Shown: positions 8,284-17,809, numbered from the stretch's first letter. The stretch: DNA of 36,583 nucleotides from Oscillospiraceae bacterium (GCA_015068445.1 SVKN01000018.1:1-36583), one strand, 5' to 3'. Notes: a model not told the origin generated them from the sequence alone. Numbers and translations are program-made.

Positions 8284-8397
8284 TTAACCCTGCTTCTGCT
8301 TGTGCTTGGGGTTTTCGCAGATAACCATAACGCGGCCCTTGCGGCGAATGATCTTGCACTTTTCGCACATGGGCTTGACGGACGGCTTAACTTTCAT
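8284..8397 (-). CDS. rpmJ: 50S ribosomal protein bL36
   Basis: This 37-residue protein reads [19 protein letters not shown] and then [15 protein letters not shown]. It has the zinc ribbon of the C-plus form: two Cys in CEKC, then a Cys and a His in CENPKH. The ATG at 8397 follows GGAGGAAC. The zinc form is consistent with zinc-type uS14 and uL24 in the same cluster. It lies 27 bp after infA. Confidence 0.96.
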   Translation of the reverse strand: MKVKPSVKPMCEKCKIIRRKGRVMVICENPKHKQKQG

Positions 8398-8424
8398 GGT
8401 TTGTTCCTCCTGTCGTGGAATCCA

Positions 8425-8643
8425 TTATTTCGATCTCCAGGTGATCCTGCCCTTGGTCAGGTCATAGGGCGACATCTGGAGCGTCACCTTATCCCCGGGA
8501 AGGATCCTGATGAAGTTTTTGCGGAGCCTGCCGGAGATGTGGGCCAGGATCCTGTGCCCGCCGGCGATCTCCACCTGAAACATTGCGTTTGGCAGCGCCT
8601 CTATAACGGTACCTTCAACTTCAATCATGTCTTCTTTCGGCAT
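8425..8643 (-). CDS. infA: Translation initiation factor IF-1
   Basis: The 72-residue protein is a single OB-fold domain, starting [20 protein letters not shown] and with the conserved [21 protein letters not shown]-1 blocks the A site of the 30S subunit during initiation. Length is exactly that of the family. The small KOW-domain gene that lies between map and infA in some Bacillota is missing; the gap is 30 bp. Confidence 0.97.
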   Translation of the reverse strand: MPKEDMIEVEGTVIEALPNAMFQVEIAGGHRILAHISGRLRKNFIRILPGDKVTLQMSPYDLTKGRITWRSK

Positions 8644-8673
8644 GCAAGTTCTCCTTTTGGAATCAGTCCGGGT

Positions 8674-9432
8674 TTACTTTTTGTCCGGGAGGACGGTCAG
8701 TATGATCGGGTCCCCCTTGGTGATCAGGATGCTGTTCTCGTAGTGGGACGACAGCTTGCCGTCGACGGTCACGACCGTCCACCCGTTGCTCAGCGTCTTT
8801 ACCTGATAACCGCCTTGATTTACCATCGGTTCGACGGCAATGGTCATGCCGGCGATGAGCCGGGGACCTCTGCCCGGATTACCGTAGTTCGGTACCTCGG
8901 GAGCTTCATGAAGCTCGGAACCTACTCCGTGCCCGACGTAATCGCGCACCACCGAAAAGCCGTTCGCTTCCACGTAGGCCTGCACGGCGTGCCCGATGTC
9001 GGATACCCTCTGCCCCTCGCGGGCCAGCTTGATACCCTCATAGAAGCTCTGCCGGGTCACCTCGATGAGCCTTCTCGCCTCGTCCGAGATCTTCCCGCAG
9101 GGGAAGGTTTCGGCGCAGTCGCCGTGGTACCCCATGTACTTGGCGCCCACGTCGATCTTGACAAGGTCGCCCTCCTTCAGCTTCCGACCGCCGGGAAATC
9201 CGTGGATCACCTCGTTGTTGACGCTGCAGCAGATGCTGGCCGGGAAGCCGTTGTAATTGAGGAAGGAGGGGGTGGCGCCGTAGCCGACGATGACCTTGCG
9301 CGCCGCCTCGTCAAGCTCTCGGGTGGTGATCCCGGGAGCGACCAGAGCACCGGCTGCCGCGCGGGCGGCAGCGGTGATCTGGCCAGCTTCCTGCATGAGC
9401 TTGATCTCATGCGCTGATTTGATTCTGATCAT
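8674..9432 (-). CDS. map: Methionine aminopeptidase, type I
   Basis: The 252-residue enzyme removes the starter methionine from new proteins in the cytosol. All five metal ligands are present: D94 and D105 (VKIDVGA and HGDCAETF), H168 ([11 protein letters not shown]), E201 (AVEPM) and E232 (HYENS); H77 is the substrate-site histidine. The length and the lack of an N-terminal extension fit the type Ia class. Its ATG overlaps the adk stop codon by four bases (ATGA), so the two are translationally coupled. Confidence 0.97.
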   Translation of the reverse strand: MIRIKSAHEIKLMQEAGQITAAARAAAGALVAPGITTRELDEAARKVIVGYGATPSFLNYNGFPASICCSVNNEVIHGFPGGRKLKEGDLVKIDVGAKYMGYHGDCAETFPCGKISDEARRLIEVTRQSFYEGIKLAREGQRVSDIGHAVQAYVEANGFSVVRDYVGHGVGSELHEAPEVPNYGNPGRGPRLIAGMTIAVEPMVNQGGYQVKTLSNGWTVVTVDGKLSSHYENSILITKGDPIILTVLPDKK

Positions 9433-10064
9433 AACTCGACTCCGATGGCCTCGGCCACGAGAGCGCGGGTCTGCTCAAGGCTTGCCTGGCCGTCCACGAC
9501 CTTCAGCACGCCTTTGTTTCTGTAATACTCCACGATGGGCTCGGTCTTGCTGTGATACACAGCCAGGCGCTCGCGCACGACCTCGGGCTTGTCATCCTTG
9601 CGGATGCCCAGCTTCGCGCCGCACTTGTCGCACACGCCCTCCACCTTGGGAGGCGCGCTGACCACGTGATAGGTGGTCTGGCAGTTGGGGCAGGTCCTGC
9701 GGCCGCTCATGCGGTTGACGATGACCTCGTCCGGCACGTCCAGCAGCAGCGCCATGTCGATATCGACCATTTTGGACAGCGCGTCGGCCTGCTCTACGGT
9801 GCGGGGGAACCCGTCGAAGATCATGCCGTTGGCGCAGTCGGGCTGCCCGATCCTCTCCTTCACCAGGTCGAGGACCAGCTCGTCGGGCACCAGGTTGCCG
9901 CTTTCCATGAAGGCGGCGGCCTTCCTGCCCAGCTCGCTCCCGGCGGCGATGGCCGCGCGGAGCAGGTTGCCCGTGGAGATCGAAGGGATGCCCAGCTTCT
10001 CCTTGATGAAGTCAGCCTGGGTGCCCTTGCCGGCGCCGGGGGCGCCTAAAAGAATCATTTTCAT
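9429..10064 (-). CDS. adk: Adenylate kinase, zinc-lid type
   Basis: The 211-residue enzyme balances ATP, ADP and AMP. The P-loop [10 protein letters not shown] is at residues 7-16, the AMP site follows (STGNLLRAA), and [11 protein letters not shown] is intact. The lid has four cysteines in two pairs (CPNC and CDKC), which bind structural zinc as in many Gram-positive bacteria. It sits 30 bp after secY and overlaps map by 4 bp. Confidence 0.97.
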   Translation of the reverse strand: MKMILLGAPGAGKGTQADFIKEKLGIPSISTGNLLRAAIAAGSELGRKAAAFMESGNLVPDELVLDLVKERIGQPDCANGMIFDGFPRTVEQADALSKMVDIDMALLLDVPDEVIVNRMSGRRTCPNCQTTYHVVSAPPKVEGVCDKCGAKLGIRKDDKPEVVRERLAVYHSKTEPIVEYYRNKGVLKVVDGQASLEQTRALVAEAIGVEL

Positions 10065-10094
10065 CGTTTTAACTCCTGAGAACGGATCCGTTCT

Positions 10095-11375
10095 TTACTC
10101 AAGGAAGCCCTTATAGTGACGCATCAGCATCTGGTTCTCGATGGCCTTGACGGTCTCGAGGGCGACGCCGACCATGATGAGCATGGACGTACCGCCGACA
10201 GCCAGTCCGCCCATCCCGTTGAAGTTGCTCATGATCTGCGGCAGGGCAGCGATGATCGCCAGGAAGATGGCGCCCATCAGCGTGACCTTGTTCAGCACCT
10301 TGGCGATGAAGTCAGAGGTGGGCCTGCCGGGACGGAAGCCGGGGATGAAGCCGCCGTTGTTCTTGAGGTTGTTGGCGACCTCGATGGGGTTGAACTGGAT
10401 CGTCGAATAGAAATACGAGAAGCCGAAGATCAGCAGGACGTAGACGATGATATACAGGGGCTTGCCCTGGGAGAACACGTTGACGAAGTTCGCCCAGAAG
10501 CTGCCCTCCGCCGGCGTGAAGAACGCGGCGATGGTCGCAGGCACGGTGGTGATGGTGGAGGCGAAGATGACGGGCATGACGCCGGCCATGTTGACCTTCA
10601 TGGGCAGGAACGTGCTCTGCCCGCCGTACTGCTTGCGTCCCACCACGCGCTTGGCGTAGGAGACGGGGATGCGGCGCTCGGCGTTGGTGATAAAGACGAC
10701 GAAGGCGATGATGACCACGAACAGGATGAGGATGATCAGTGCCTTCCACCAGGCCAGGGTGCCGTTAATGACGCTGTACAGCATGCTGTACGCCGCCGTG
10801 GGGCCGCGGGAGACGATACCGATGAAGATCAGCAGCGAAACGCCGTTGCCGACGCCCTTCTCGGTGATCTGCTCGCCCAGCCACATGACGAAGGACGAGC
10901 CGGCCACGAAGGTGATGACGATGACGAAGCCGCTCCAGAAATCGGTGCGGGTCAGAACGCCGTAATGGCGCAGCATCACGTAGTAGCTGTAGCCCATGAT
11001 CAGCGAAAGGCCGATGGTGACGTACCTGGTGATCTGGGCGATCTTCTTGCGGCCCTCCTCGCCGCCGTCCTTGGCCAGACGCTCAAGGGCGGGGATGGCG
11101 ACCTGCAGCAGCTGCATGATAATGGAGCTGTTGATATAGGGGTACACGCCCAGGGCGAACACCGAGGCCTGCGACAGACCGCCGCCGGCCAGGATGTTGA
11201 AGTAGCCCAGGATCGTGCTGGAGTACGCTGCGAACTGGTTGGCCAGTGCAGCGGTGTCGACGTAGGGGACGTAGATCGCGTGACCGATGCGGTACACGAC
11301 CAGCGCCAGCGCTACGTACAGGAGTTTTTTGCGCAGTTCGGGGATTTTCCAAGCATTTCTGACTGTCTCGATCAT
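10095..11375 (-). CDS. secY: Protein translocase subunit SecY
   Basis: The 426-residue protein has the ten hydrophobic segments of the SecY channel. It starts with an amphipathic helix (IETVRNAWKIPELRKKLL), followed by TM1 and the plug region near YVPYVDTAAL. The conserved cytoplasmic loops are visible, including RRIPVSYAKR and the late RPGRPTSDF. It forms the membrane pore for secretion with SecE and SecG, encoded elsewhere. Its ATG lies just 2 bp past the rplO stop. Confidence 0.97.
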   Translation of the reverse strand: MIETVRNAWKIPELRKKLLYVALALVVYRIGHAIYVPYVDTAALANQFAAYSSTILGYFNILAGGGLSQASVFALGVYPYINSSIIMQLLQVAIPALERLAKDGGEEGRKKIAQITRYVTIGLSLIMGYSYYVMLRHYGVLTRTDFWSGFVIVITFVAGSSFVMWLGEQITEKGVGNGVSLLIFIGIVSRGPTAAYSMLYSVINGTLAWWKALIILILFVVIIAFVVFITNAERRIPVSYAKRVVGRKQYGGQSTFLPMKVNMAGVMPVIFASTITTVPATIAAFFTPAEGSFWANFVNVFSQGKPLYIIVYVLLIFGFSYFYSTIQFNPIEVANNLKNNGGFIPGFRPGRPTSDFIAKVLNKVTLMGAIFLAIIAALPQIMSNFNGMGGLAVGGTSMLIMVGVALETVKAIENQMLMRHYKGFLE

Positions 11376-11377
11376 GC

Positions 11378-11821
11378 TTAGATCACCTCCGCCCTTCCTC
11401 CTGCGGCTTCGATCTTTTCTTTGGCAGAGGCGGTGAAGCCATTAGCCTTGACGACCAGCTTCTTGCTCACCTCGCCGTTGCCGAGGACGCGGAAGCCGTC
11501 AAACTTCTTTTCGACCAGGTGCTTTTCGACCAGAGCGCAGAAGGTGACCTCGGCGCCGTCCTCAAAGCACTTGTCCAGGGTGGACAGGCTGACCTCCTGG
11601 TACTTCGGCGCGAAGACGTTGTGGAAGCCGCGCTTGGGCAGACGCCTGGAGAGAGGCATCTGGCCGCCCTCGAAGCCGGGACGGACGCCGCCGCCGCTTC
11701 TGGCCCACTGGCCCTTATGGCCGCGGCCGGCCGTCTTGCCGTTGCCGGTGCCGACGCCTCTGCCCTTCCGCTTGCCGACCGTGGTGCTGCCGGCGGCGGG
11801 GGAAAGTTCATGCAGTTTCAT
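11378..11821 (-). CDS. rplO: 50S ribosomal protein uL15
   Basis: I place the start at the ATG at 11821 ([12 protein letters not shown], 147 residues) because AAGGAGG lies 8 nt upstream. A longer reading from 11848 would add nine residues that include the RBS. The glycine/arginine-rich extension near the start ([19 protein letters not shown]) and [11 protein letters not shown] are typical. The protein is a late-assembly component of the large subunit. Confidence 0.96.
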   Translation of the reverse strand: MKLHELSPAAGSTTVGKRKGRGVGTGNGKTAGRGHKGQWARSGGGVRPGFEGGQMPLSRRLPKRGFHNVFAPKYQEVSLSTLDKCFEDGAEVTFCALVEKHLVEKKFDGFRVLGNGEVSKKLVVKANGFTASAKEKIEAAGGRAEVI

Positions 11822-11834
11822 GTTCAGCCCCTCC

Positions 11835-12014
11835 TTAGTTATTCTCAACTTTGACCAGGTAGCAGATCTGAGCGATCTTGCCGTTGGTCTGTTCGTTGGC
11901 GGGCTGAACGGTCACGTCGCCGATCTTGGTCAGGCCCAGGGAATGGGCGGTGGCGATGTGCTTCTTATGCCTGCCGTTGAGGCTCTTAACAAGGGTGATC
12001 TTTACCATTTCCAT
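11835..12014 (-). CDS. rpmD: 50S ribosomal protein uL30
   Basis: The protein is 59 residues from the ATG at 12014 ([11 protein letters not shown]). A second ATG two codons later is also possible, but the AGGGGG RBS suits the first better. The motif [15 protein letters not shown] and the middle LGLTKIGD are typical of uL30, a small protein of the large subunit. It lies between rpsE and rplO in standard spc order. Confidence 0.94.
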   Translation of the reverse strand: MEMVKITLVKSLNGRHKKHIATAHSLGLTKIGDVTVQPANEQTNGKIAQICYLVKVENN

Positions 12015-12028
12015 TGTTATTTACCCCC

Positions 12029-12529
12029 TTATCTCAGCTCGTCGGCGGGGATGCCGCGGACGAGGGATACCTGCTGGGCGTCTCTCAGGGAGCACAGGCC
12101 CTGCATGGCGGCGGACACGACGTTCTGCGGGTTGCTGGAGCGCAGGCACTTCGTGCGGATGTCGGAGATGCCGGCCGCCTCGACGACGGCACGGACGGCG
12201 CCGCCGGCGATCACGCCGGTACCGGCGGGGGCGGGCTTGAGCAGCACGCGGGCTGCGCCAAACTTGCCCAGGACCTCGTGGGGAATGGTGTTCCCGTCGA
12301 GGGAGATCTTGACCAGATGCTTCTTGGCGTCCTCGATGCCCTTGCGGATGGCGTCGGGAACTTCGGAGGACTTGCCGAGGCCGTAGCCCACGATGCCGTT
12401 GCCGTCGCCCACGACGACCAGCGCCGAGAACTTCATGATGCGGCCGCCCTTGACCGTCTTGGATACGCGATTCAGCGCGACGACCTTCTCGGACAGCTCA
12501 AGTGTCGAGGCGTCTATTAACTTAGCCAT
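12029..12529 (-). CDS. rpsE: 30S ribosomal protein uS5
   Basis: The 166-residue protein has the N-terminal double-stranded RNA-binding fold ([20 protein letters not shown]) and the [21 protein letters not shown] loop. It guards the mRNA entry tunnel and translational accuracy. The C-terminal half includes [20 protein letters not shown]. It lies 16 bp after rplR. Confidence 0.97.
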   Translation of the reverse strand: MAKLIDASTLELSEKVVALNRVSKTVKGGRIMKFSALVVVGDGNGIVGYGLGKSSEVPDAIRKGIEDAKKHLVKISLDGNTIPHEVLGKFGAARVLLKPAPAGTGVIAGGAVRAVVEAAGISDIRTKCLRSSNPQNVVSAAMQGLCSLRDAQQVSLVRGIPADELR

Positions 12530-12544
12530 TGTTTAGCTCCTCCC

Positions 12545-12904
12545 TTAAAACTTGAGTCCGCCCTCGCGGGCGCCGTCTGCCAAAGCCTTGACGCGGCCGT
12601 GGAACAGATAGCCGCCGCGGTCGAACACGACTTCCTCAACGCCGGCCTTCAGGGCTCTCTCAGCCAGGATGGCGCCGAGCTTCTTAGCGGCCTCGACGTT
12701 TCCGCCGTAGCCTTCAAAATCCTTTTCGTTGGTGGCGGCGGCGACCAGGGTCTTGCCCGCGACGTCGTCGATCACCTGAGCATAAATGTGCTTATCGCTG
12801 CGGAAGACCGCCAGACGGGGTCTCTCGGCCGTACCCGAAATGTGGGCGCGCACTCTCTTATGCCTCTTGAGCCTCTGAGCGTTAGAATCATACTTCTTAA
12901 CCAT
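12545..12904 (-). CDS. rplR: 50S ribosomal protein uL18
   Basis: The 119-residue protein matches uL18, with [28 protein letters not shown] and the C-terminal [20 protein letters not shown]. It binds 5S rRNA together with uL5 and anchors it in the central protuberance. Length is standard. It is 16 bp from each neighbour (rplF and rpsE). Confidence 0.97.
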   Translation of the reverse strand: MVKKYDSNAQRLKRHKRVRAHISGTAERPRLAVFRSDKHIYAQVIDDVAGKTLVAAATNEKDFEGYGGNVEAAKKLGAILAERALKAGVEEVVFDRGGYLFHGRVKALADGAREGGLKF

Positions 12905-12919
12905 TTAAGCGCACCTCCC

Positions 12920-13465
12920 TTATTTCTTCTTGGCGCCGGCCTTGCCCTCTTTGCGGCGGACAACTTCACCGGTGTAGCGGATACCCTTGCCCTTGTAAGG
13001 CTCGGGGGGTCTCTTCGCGCGGACGTCGGCGGCGAACTGGCCGACCAGCTGCTTGTCGAGACCGCTGATGACGATCTTGTTGGGAGCGGGCGCTTCGATG
13101 GTGATGCCATCCACGGGCTCCACGTTCACCTGATGGGAGAAGCCGATGTTCATGACCAGCTTCTTGCCTTCCATGGCGACACGGTAGCCGACGCCGACGA
13201 CGTCCAGCTCCTTCTTGTAACCCTCGTTGACGCCGACGACCATGTTGTGGATCAGCGTGCGGGTAAGTCCGTGCAGGGACTTGTGCAGTTTATCTTCGCT
13301 GGGGCGCTTGACCAGCACCTCATTGCCCTCGACCTCGATGATCATGTCGGGGTGCATGGCCCGGGTGAGCTCACCCTTGGGGCCCTTCGCCGTGACGACG
13401 TTGCCATTGACCTCCACGGTCACACCGGCGGGGATGGCAATGGGCATTCTTCCGATACGAGACAT
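12920..13465 (-). CDS. rplF: 50S ribosomal protein uL6
   Basis: The 181-residue protein consists of the two similar domains of uL6. It starts [14 protein letters not shown] and has the second-domain signature [13 protein letters not shown] near the C-terminus. It lies near the GTPase-associated centre where elongation factors bind. It is 16 bp downstream of rpsH. Confidence 0.97.
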   Translation of the reverse strand: MSRIGRMPIAIPAGVTVEVNGNVVTAKGPKGELTRAMHPDMIIEVEGNEVLVKRPSEDKLHKSLHGLTRTLIHNMVVGVNEGYKKELDVVGVGYRVAMEGKKLVMNIGFSHQVNVEPVDGITIEAPAPNKIVISGLDKQLVGQFAADVRAKRPPEPYKGKGIRYTGEVVRRKEGKAGAKKK

Positions 13466-13480
13466 ACCTGTTACCTCCTC

Positions 13481-13879
13481 TTACCAGACGAAGGCAAGAA
13501 CTTCGCCGCCGACGTTGAGCTCGCGGGCCTTCTTGTCCGTCATGATGCCTTTAGACGTGGAAATGATCGCGATGCCGAGACCTTTCAGCACCCTGGGCAG
13601 CTCGTCGGCGCCGCAGTAAACGCGCAGGCCGGGCTTGCTGACTCTTCTCAGGCCGGAGATGGCCTTTTCCTTGTTGCTCAGATACTTGAGTGTGATGTGG
13701 ATGTTGCCCTGGACGCCTTCCTCGGTCACTTCGAAAGCCTTGATGTAGCCCTCATCCAGCAGGATCTGGGCAATGGCCTTCTTCATGCCGGAGGCGGGCA
13801 CATCGACAGTGGCATGCCTTGCGGCGCCGGCATTCCTGATACGCGTCAGCATATCAGCAATGGGATCTGTGATCTGCAT
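13481..13879 (-). CDS. rpsH: 30S ribosomal protein uS8
   Basis: The start is placed at the ATG at 13879 ([17 protein letters not shown], 132 residues), which has AAGGAGG 9 nt upstream and matches the family's usual first residues. An open frame upstream to 13972 runs through repeat sequence and is not family-like. The C-terminal [13 protein letters not shown] is the RNA-binding signature of uS8, which binds helix 21 of 16S rRNA. In E. coli uS8 represses the spc operon; here a repeat-bearing gap of 267 bp separates it from rpsN. Confidence 0.96.
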   Translation of the reverse strand: MQITDPIADMLTRIRNAGAARHATVDVPASGMKKAIAQILLDEGYIKAFEVTEEGVQGNIHITLKYLSNKEKAISGLRRVSKPGLRVYCGADELPRVLKGLGIAIISTSKGIMTDKKARELNVGGEVLAFVW

Positions 13880-14146
13880 TTTTGTTTTCCTCCTTAAAGA
13901 AGTTAGAGGGCAGCCTTTACTGCCATTCTGTTTCAGAACAGGGATACCGCCGGGCACGGAGCTTGGCGGCATGCCGCCTGACTTTCAATGGCGGCCCCCT
14001 CCACTATTCTCAGGACTCCCAAAAACGCAAGCGTTTTTGGGAACCCTTATTGTTTCAATAGATTTTGCCGGAATGAATCCGTCAAAATCGTTCGCCGCAC
14101 TTGCGGCGCGGCGCAGAAGCGCCGCAGCATACTTGTTTGATCCGAC
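13880..14146. repeat. Intergenic region with hairpin-rich element, copy B (core 14018-14125)
   Basis: This 267-bp gap between rpsN and rpsH is unusual in a cluster whose genes are mostly 5-30 bp apart. It contains CCCAAAAACGC/GCGTTTTTGGG (14018-14041), a core hairpin ATTTTG-CGG-AATGAAT-CCG-CAAAAT (14062-14088), CGCCGC/GCGGCG (14093-14108) and GCGGCGC/GCGCCGC (14108-14125). The same series occurs at 19026-19148. Closer to rpsH there are further small hairpins (near 13972 and 13920-13937). No gene is supported. Confidence 0.7.
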
Positions 14147-14332
14147 TTACCAGGAAGCCTTCCTGACGCCGGGGATCTCGCCCTTGTAGGCCAGCTCTCT
14201 GAAGCAGATACGGCAGATGCCGAAGTCTCTCAGATACGCATGGGGGCGGCCGCAGATCTTGCAGCGGTTATAGTTCCTGGTGGAGAACTTGCTGCCTCTC
14301 TGCTGTTTCAGGATCATAGCCTTCTTTGCCAT
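14147..14332 (-). CDS. rpsN: 30S ribosomal protein uS14, zinc-binding type
   Basis: The 61-residue protein is the short, type Z form of uS14, with the zinc knuckle CKIC ... CRIC in [19 protein letters not shown]. It is needed for assembly of the 30S head. The zinc-free long paralogue, where present in other species, is used under zinc limitation and is not in this window. It lies 16 bp after rplE. Confidence 0.97.
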   Translation of the reverse strand: MAKKAMILKQQRGSKFSTRNYNRCKICGRPHAYLRDFGICRICFRELAYKGEIPGVRKASW

Positions 14333-14347
14333 TTCTTTGCTCCTCCC

Positions 14348-14902
14348 TTATTTGGCGAACGGAGCGCCGAGGAGCTCCAGGAGCTCGCGGGCCTCTTCGT
14401 CGGTCTCAGCGGTGGTGGTGAACACGATATCCATACCGCGGATCTTGTCGATCTTATCGTACTCGATCTCGGGGAAGATCAGCTGTTCCTTGATGCCCAT
14501 GGCAAAGTTGCCGCGGCCGTCAAAACCGCCGTTCTGGATGCCGCGGAAGTCGCGGACGCGGGGCAGAGCGATGTTGAAGAACCTGTCGAGGAACTCCCAC
14601 ATGCGGTCCTGGCGCAGGGTGACCTTGGCGCCGATGGGCATATCCTCACGCAGCTTGAAGTTGGCGATGGACTTGCGGGCGCGGGTGATGACGGGCTTCT
14701 GGCCGGTGATGATGGCCAGGTCGTTGCACACGGCGTCCAGCACCTTGGCGTTGTCGCGGGCTTCGCCGCAGCCGACGTTGACGGTGATCTTTTCGAGCTT
14801 GGGGATCTGCATGACGCTCTTGTAGCCGAACTTCTTCATCAGGGCGGGGGCGATCTCCTCGTTGTACTTCTGTTTCAGACGGGGCGTATAGTTTTCAGAC
14901 AT
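14348..14902 (-). CDS. rplE: 50S ribosomal protein uL5
   Basis: The 184-residue protein has typical uL5 blocks: [18 protein letters not shown] near the start, the [11 protein letters not shown] region, and a C-terminus with [19 protein letters not shown]. It binds 5S rRNA and contacts the P-site tRNA. It lies 20 bp after rplX and 16 bp before rpsN. Confidence 0.97.
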   Translation of the reverse strand: MSENYTPRLKQKYNEEIAPALMKKFGYKSVMQIPKLEKITVNVGCGEARDNAKVLDAVCNDLAIITGQKPVITRARKSIANFKLREDMPIGAKVTLRQDRMWEFLDRFFNIALPRVRDFRGIQNGGFDGRGNFAMGIKEQLIFPEIEYDKIDKIRGMDIVFTTTAETDEEARELLELLGAPFAK

Positions 14903-14921
14903 TTCCGTTTACCTCCTGCCC

Positions 14922-15239
14922 TTAGATCTCTGCGCCGCACTTCTTGCAGACGGTGACCTTCTTGCCGTCGGCACCCAGCTTGTGAGCCGGACGAGTGGGC
15001 TTGCCGCACTTCGGGCAGATCTTCATGACCTTGCAGGCCTTCAGGGGGATGGGCTTGGAGATGATGCCGCCCTCCTCGCCCTGACGGCGGGGCTTGGTGT
15101 GCCGCTGTGCGATATTGATTCCTTCAACGATGACCGTGCCGGCCTTGGGGGAGGCGGACAGGACCTTGCCCTGCTTGCCCTTGTCCTTGCCGGACAGCAC
15201 GACGACGGTATCGCCGGACTTGACATGAAGTGTATTCAT
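14922..15239 (-). CDS. rplX: 50S ribosomal protein uL24 with C-terminal zinc ribbon
   Basis: The 105-residue protein has the KOW motif near its start (GDTVVVLSGKDKGKQGKVL), the INIAQRHTKPRRQ block and a C-terminal zinc ribbon with ICPKC and VCKKC. uL24 is an assembly-initiating protein at the tunnel exit. The four cysteines mark the C-plus form, in line with bL36 and uS14 here. Confidence 0.97.
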   Translation of the reverse strand: MNTLHVKSGDTVVVLSGKDKGKQGKVLSASPKAGTVIVEGINIAQRHTKPRRQGEEGGIISKPIPLKACKVMKICPKCGKPTRPAHKLGADGKKVTVCKKCGAEI

Positions 15240-15251
15240 GGCTCTTCCTCC

Positions 15252-15620
15252 TTACAGTACTTCGGGAGCAAGGGAGAGGATTCTCATGTAATCCTTCTCG
15301 CGAAGCTCGCGGGCCACCGGTCCAAAGATTCGGGTGCCCCTGGGGGTCTTATCGTCCTTGATGATGACGGCGGCGTTCTCATCGAAGCGAACGTAGCTGC
15401 CGTCGGGCCTGCGCAGGCCCTTGCGGCTGCGGACGATAACGGCCCTGACGACCTCGCCCTTCTTGACCTGGCCACCGGGAGTGGCCTTTCTGACAGAGGC
15501 GACGACCACGTCGCCGATATTTCCGTATCTGCGGGTAGAGCCGCCGAGGACACGGATGCACTTGAGTTCCTTCGCGCCGGTGTTGTCGGCTACGCGAAGA
15601 TAAGATTCAGCCTGTACCAC
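15252..15620 (-). CDS. rplN: 50S ribosomal protein uL14
   Basis: The 122-residue protein starts at a GTG (15620) and has the near-invariant [17 protein letters not shown] and the [19 protein letters not shown] signature. It forms an intersubunit bridge with 16S rRNA and is the docking site of silencing factor RsfS. Its length equals the family standard. It is 12 bp from each neighbour. Confidence 0.97.
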   Translation of the reverse strand: MVQAESYLRVADNTGAKELKCIRVLGGSTRRYGNIGDVVVASVRKATPGGQVKKGEVVRAVIVRSRKGLRRPDGSYVRFDENAAVIIKDDKTPRGTRIFGPVARELREKDYMRILSLAPEVL

Positions 15621-15632
15621 AGCAAACCCTCC

Positions 15633-15890
15633 TTATTTCGCTTTTTCGACGATCTCGACCAGGCGCCATCTCTTGTCCTTGGACAGGGGACGGGTCTCCA
15701 TGACCCTGACTCTGTCGCCGACGCCGCACTCGTTGTTCTCGTCGTGTGCTTTCAGTTTATAGGTGGACTTAACGATCTTCTTGTAAAGCGGATGCTGGAC
15801 TCTGTCCTCGATGGCGACAACGATGGTCTTGTCCATCTTGTCGGAAACGACGGTGCCTACCCTCGTCTTGCGGAAAGCTCTTTCACTCAT
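15633..15890 (-). CDS. rpsQ: 30S ribosomal protein uS17
   Basis: The 85-residue OB-fold protein has [19 protein letters not shown] at the start and the [20 protein letters not shown] end, both typical of uS17. It is a primary 16S rRNA binder at the base of the 30S body. It is 19 bp after rpmC. Confidence 0.97.
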   Translation of the reverse strand: MSERAFRKTRVGTVVSDKMDKTIVVAIEDRVQHPLYKKIVKSTYKLKAHDENNECGVGDRVRVMETRPLSKDKRWRLVEIVEKAK

Positions 15891-15909
15891 TGTAATTCCT
15901 CCTTACCGC

Positions 15910-16110
15910 TTAAGACTTGCCCGCGAGCTGACGCTCACGGAGGACCGTCTTGACTCTGGCGATGTCGTGCTTGACATCGGCGATCTTCAGCGGGTTGTCA
16001 AGCTGGTTGATAGCGTGCTGAAGTCTCAGATTGAAGAGATCCTTTTTCAGCTCATCCAGCTTCTGATTCAGCTGCTCATCGTTGAGCTCGCGTACCTCTT
16101 TCACCTTCAT
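15910..16110 (-). CDS. rpmC: 50S ribosomal protein uL29
   Basis: The 66-residue all-helical protein has KEVRELNDEQLNQKLDELKK and the LRLQHAINQLDNPLKI signature. It lies at the tunnel exit near the docking site for trigger factor and SRP. Its ATG shares one base with the rplP stop (TAATG), a sign of translational coupling. Confidence 0.97.
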   Translation of the reverse strand: MKVKEVRELNDEQLNQKLDELKKDLFNLRLQHAINQLDNPLKIADVKHDIARVKTVLRERQLAGKS

Positions 16111-16535
16111 TATTCAGCACCTTCTTCCTTCTCCCTGGCGACGAACTTCGTCTTCAGGGGCAGCTTGTGGCTGGCCAGACGCATGGCCTCTCTTGCGGTA
16201 GCCTCATCGACGCCGGCGATCTCGAACAGAACGCGGCCGGGCTTGACGACAGACACCCAGAACTCGGGCGAGCCCTTACCGGAGCCCATGCGGGTCTCGG
16301 CAGGCTGCTTGGTGACGGGCTTGTCGGGGAAGATCTTGATCCAGACCTGACCGCCGCGCTTGATATAACGGGTCATGGCGACACGGGCGGCCTCGATCTG
16401 CTGGGAGGTGACCCAGGCGGGCTCGATGGCCTGCAGACCGTACTCGCCGTTGGAGACGAAGTTGCCGCGCAGGGCCTTGCCGCGCATACGGCCTCTCTGG
16501 ACCCTCCTGTATTTAACTCTCTTCGGAATCAGCAT
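16110..16535 (-). CDS. rplP: 50S ribosomal protein uL16
   Basis: The 141-residue protein begins [20 protein letters not shown] and contains [20 protein letters not shown] and [13 protein letters not shown], the most conserved part of uL16. It organizes the A-site tRNA and peptidyl-transferase region and joins late in assembly. Stop and start codons overlap by one base on both sides (with rpsC and rpmC). Confidence 0.97.
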   Translation of the reverse strand: MLIPKRVKYRRVQRGRMRGKALRGNFVSNGEYGLQAIEPAWVTSQQIEAARVAMTRYIKRGGQVWIKIFPDKPVTKQPAETRMGSGKGSPEFWVSVVKPGRVLFEIAGVDEATAREAMRLASHKLPLKTKFVAREKEEGAE

Positions 16536-17446
16536 TACTGAGCTCCTCCTTCCTGCTTGGGAGCGGGCCGGCTCTGGTTATTGCCGCCCTGACGATAGGG
16601 GCGGTTGCCCTGGCCCTGGGGGCGGGCGCCCTGAGGACGGCTGCCCTGGGGACGGTTGCCCTGACCCTGGGGACGATTGCCCTGGGGACGGTCGCCGCGG
16701 TTGCCGTTGTAATTGCGGCGCTCGCCGTTATTGCGGCGGTCGCCCTGGCGGCGGTCGCCGTCGCGGCGGTCGCGGCGGTCACGGCGGGGAGCCTCGACAG
16801 AAGACTGCCGCGGGCCGCCGGTGAGGACCTCGCCCTTATACAGCCAGACCTTGACGCCGATCTTGCCGTAGGTGGTGTTGGCCTCGGCAAAGCCGTACTC
16901 GATGTCGGCGCGCAGGGTCTGCAGGGGGATGGTGCCCTCGTGATAATGCTCGGTGCGGGAGATCTCCGCGCCGCCCAGACGGCCGGAAACGGCGGTCTTG
17001 ATGCCCTTGGCGCCCAGACGCATGGCTCTGGCCATGGCCTGCTTCATGGCGCGGCGGAAGCTGATGCGGCGCTCCAGCTGACCGGCGATGTTCTCGGCGA
17101 CGAGCTGGGCGTTCAGGTCGGGGCTGCGGACCTCGACGATGGAGACCTTGACGGGCTTGCCGACCTTGGCGGTCAGCTCAGCCTCGAGCTTCTGGATATC
17201 GGCGCCGCCCTTGCCGACGATCATGCCGGGCTTGGCGCAGTGGATGATGATGCGGATGTTGGCGTTGGTGCGCTCGATCTCGATCTCAGGCACGCCGGCC
17301 GCATACAGGGACTTCTTCAGTTCCTTACGGATGTTGTAATCCTCAACGAGAAGGTCGCCGACGAGCTCGTCCTTGGCAAACCAGCGGGATTCCCATCCTT
17401 TGATAACGCCCACACGCAGACCGTGGGGATTTACTTTCTGGCCCAT
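16535..17446 (-). CDS. rpsC: 30S ribosomal protein uS3 with an R/G/N/Q-rich C-terminal extension
   Basis: Residues 1 to about 217 are a normal uS3, with [20 protein letters not shown], the KH-type RNA-binding motif [13 protein letters not shown], and [11 protein letters not shown] at the end of the conserved part. uS3 lines the mRNA entry tunnel and shares helicase activity with uS4 and uS5. After that comes an unusual tail of about 85 residues, first RRD/DRR-rich, then at least five RPQG units and a Q/N/G-rich end. Typical uS3 proteins end near 215-230 residues. The tail is likely disordered and very basic. The matching DNA is a set of short imperfect GC-rich repeats, so length may vary between strains. 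Confidence 0.96.
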   Translation of the reverse strand: MGQKVNPHGLRVGVIKGWESRWFAKDELVGDLLVEDYNIRKELKKSLYAAGVPEIEIERTNANIRIIIHCAKPGMIVGKGGADIQKLEAELTAKVGKPVKVSIVEVRSPDLNAQLVAENIAGQLERRISFRRAMKQAMARAMRLGAKGIKTAVSGRLGGAEISRTEHYHEGTIPLQTLRADIEYGFAEANTTYGKIGVKVWLYKGEVLTGGPRQSSVEAPRRDRRDRRDGDRRQGDRRNNGERRNYNGNRGDRPQGNRPQGQGNRPQGSRPQGARPQGQGNRPYRQGGNNQSRPAPKQEGGAQ

Positions 17447-17461
17447 AACTTACCTCCTCGA

Positions 17462-17797
17462 CTATTCTTTCTCTTTGAGGACCAGGGTGACGTGAGAGGT
17501 CCTCTTGTTGATCCTGAAGGCTCTGCCCTGAGCCCTGGGCTGTACCCGCTTCATGATGGGGCCGCCGGTGACGAACACCTGGGCCACGTACAGCTTGGCG
17601 GGATCCATTTCAAAGTTGTTCTCGGCATTGGCCGCCGCGCTCCTGAGGAGCTTCAGCAGATGCTCGCTCGCCGCCTTGGGAGTGTTCATAAGAATGGCAG
17701 CGGCAGTCGCCACATCCTTGCCGCGGATCAGATCGCAGGCGATCTGGACCTTGCGGGGCGAGATGCGCACGTGCTTCAAATATGCTCTTGCTTCCAT
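17462..17797 (-). CDS. rplV: 50S ribosomal protein uL22
   Basis: The 111-residue protein has [19 protein letters not shown] and the beta-hairpin region with [19 protein letters not shown], whose tip reaches into the exit tunnel near the macrolide site. No insertion or deletion of the kind linked to macrolide resistance is evident. It lies 12 bp after rpsS. Confidence 0.97.
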   Translation of the reverse strand: MEARAYLKHVRISPRKVQIACDLIRGKDVATAAAILMNTPKAASEHLLKLLRSAAANAENNFEMDPAKLYVAQVFVTGGPIMKRVQPRAQGRAFRINKRTSHVTLVLKEKE

Positions 17798-17809
17798 CTC
17801 ACTGTCCTC

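Noticed and set aside
10116..11381. A 421-codon plus-strand frame opposite secY
   Set aside because: Very acidic, His-rich composition without domains; secY is certain.
16375..16824. A 149-codon plus-strand frame rich in GGRPGDGCP-type repeats
   Set aside because: It is the complement of the repetitive uS3 tail.
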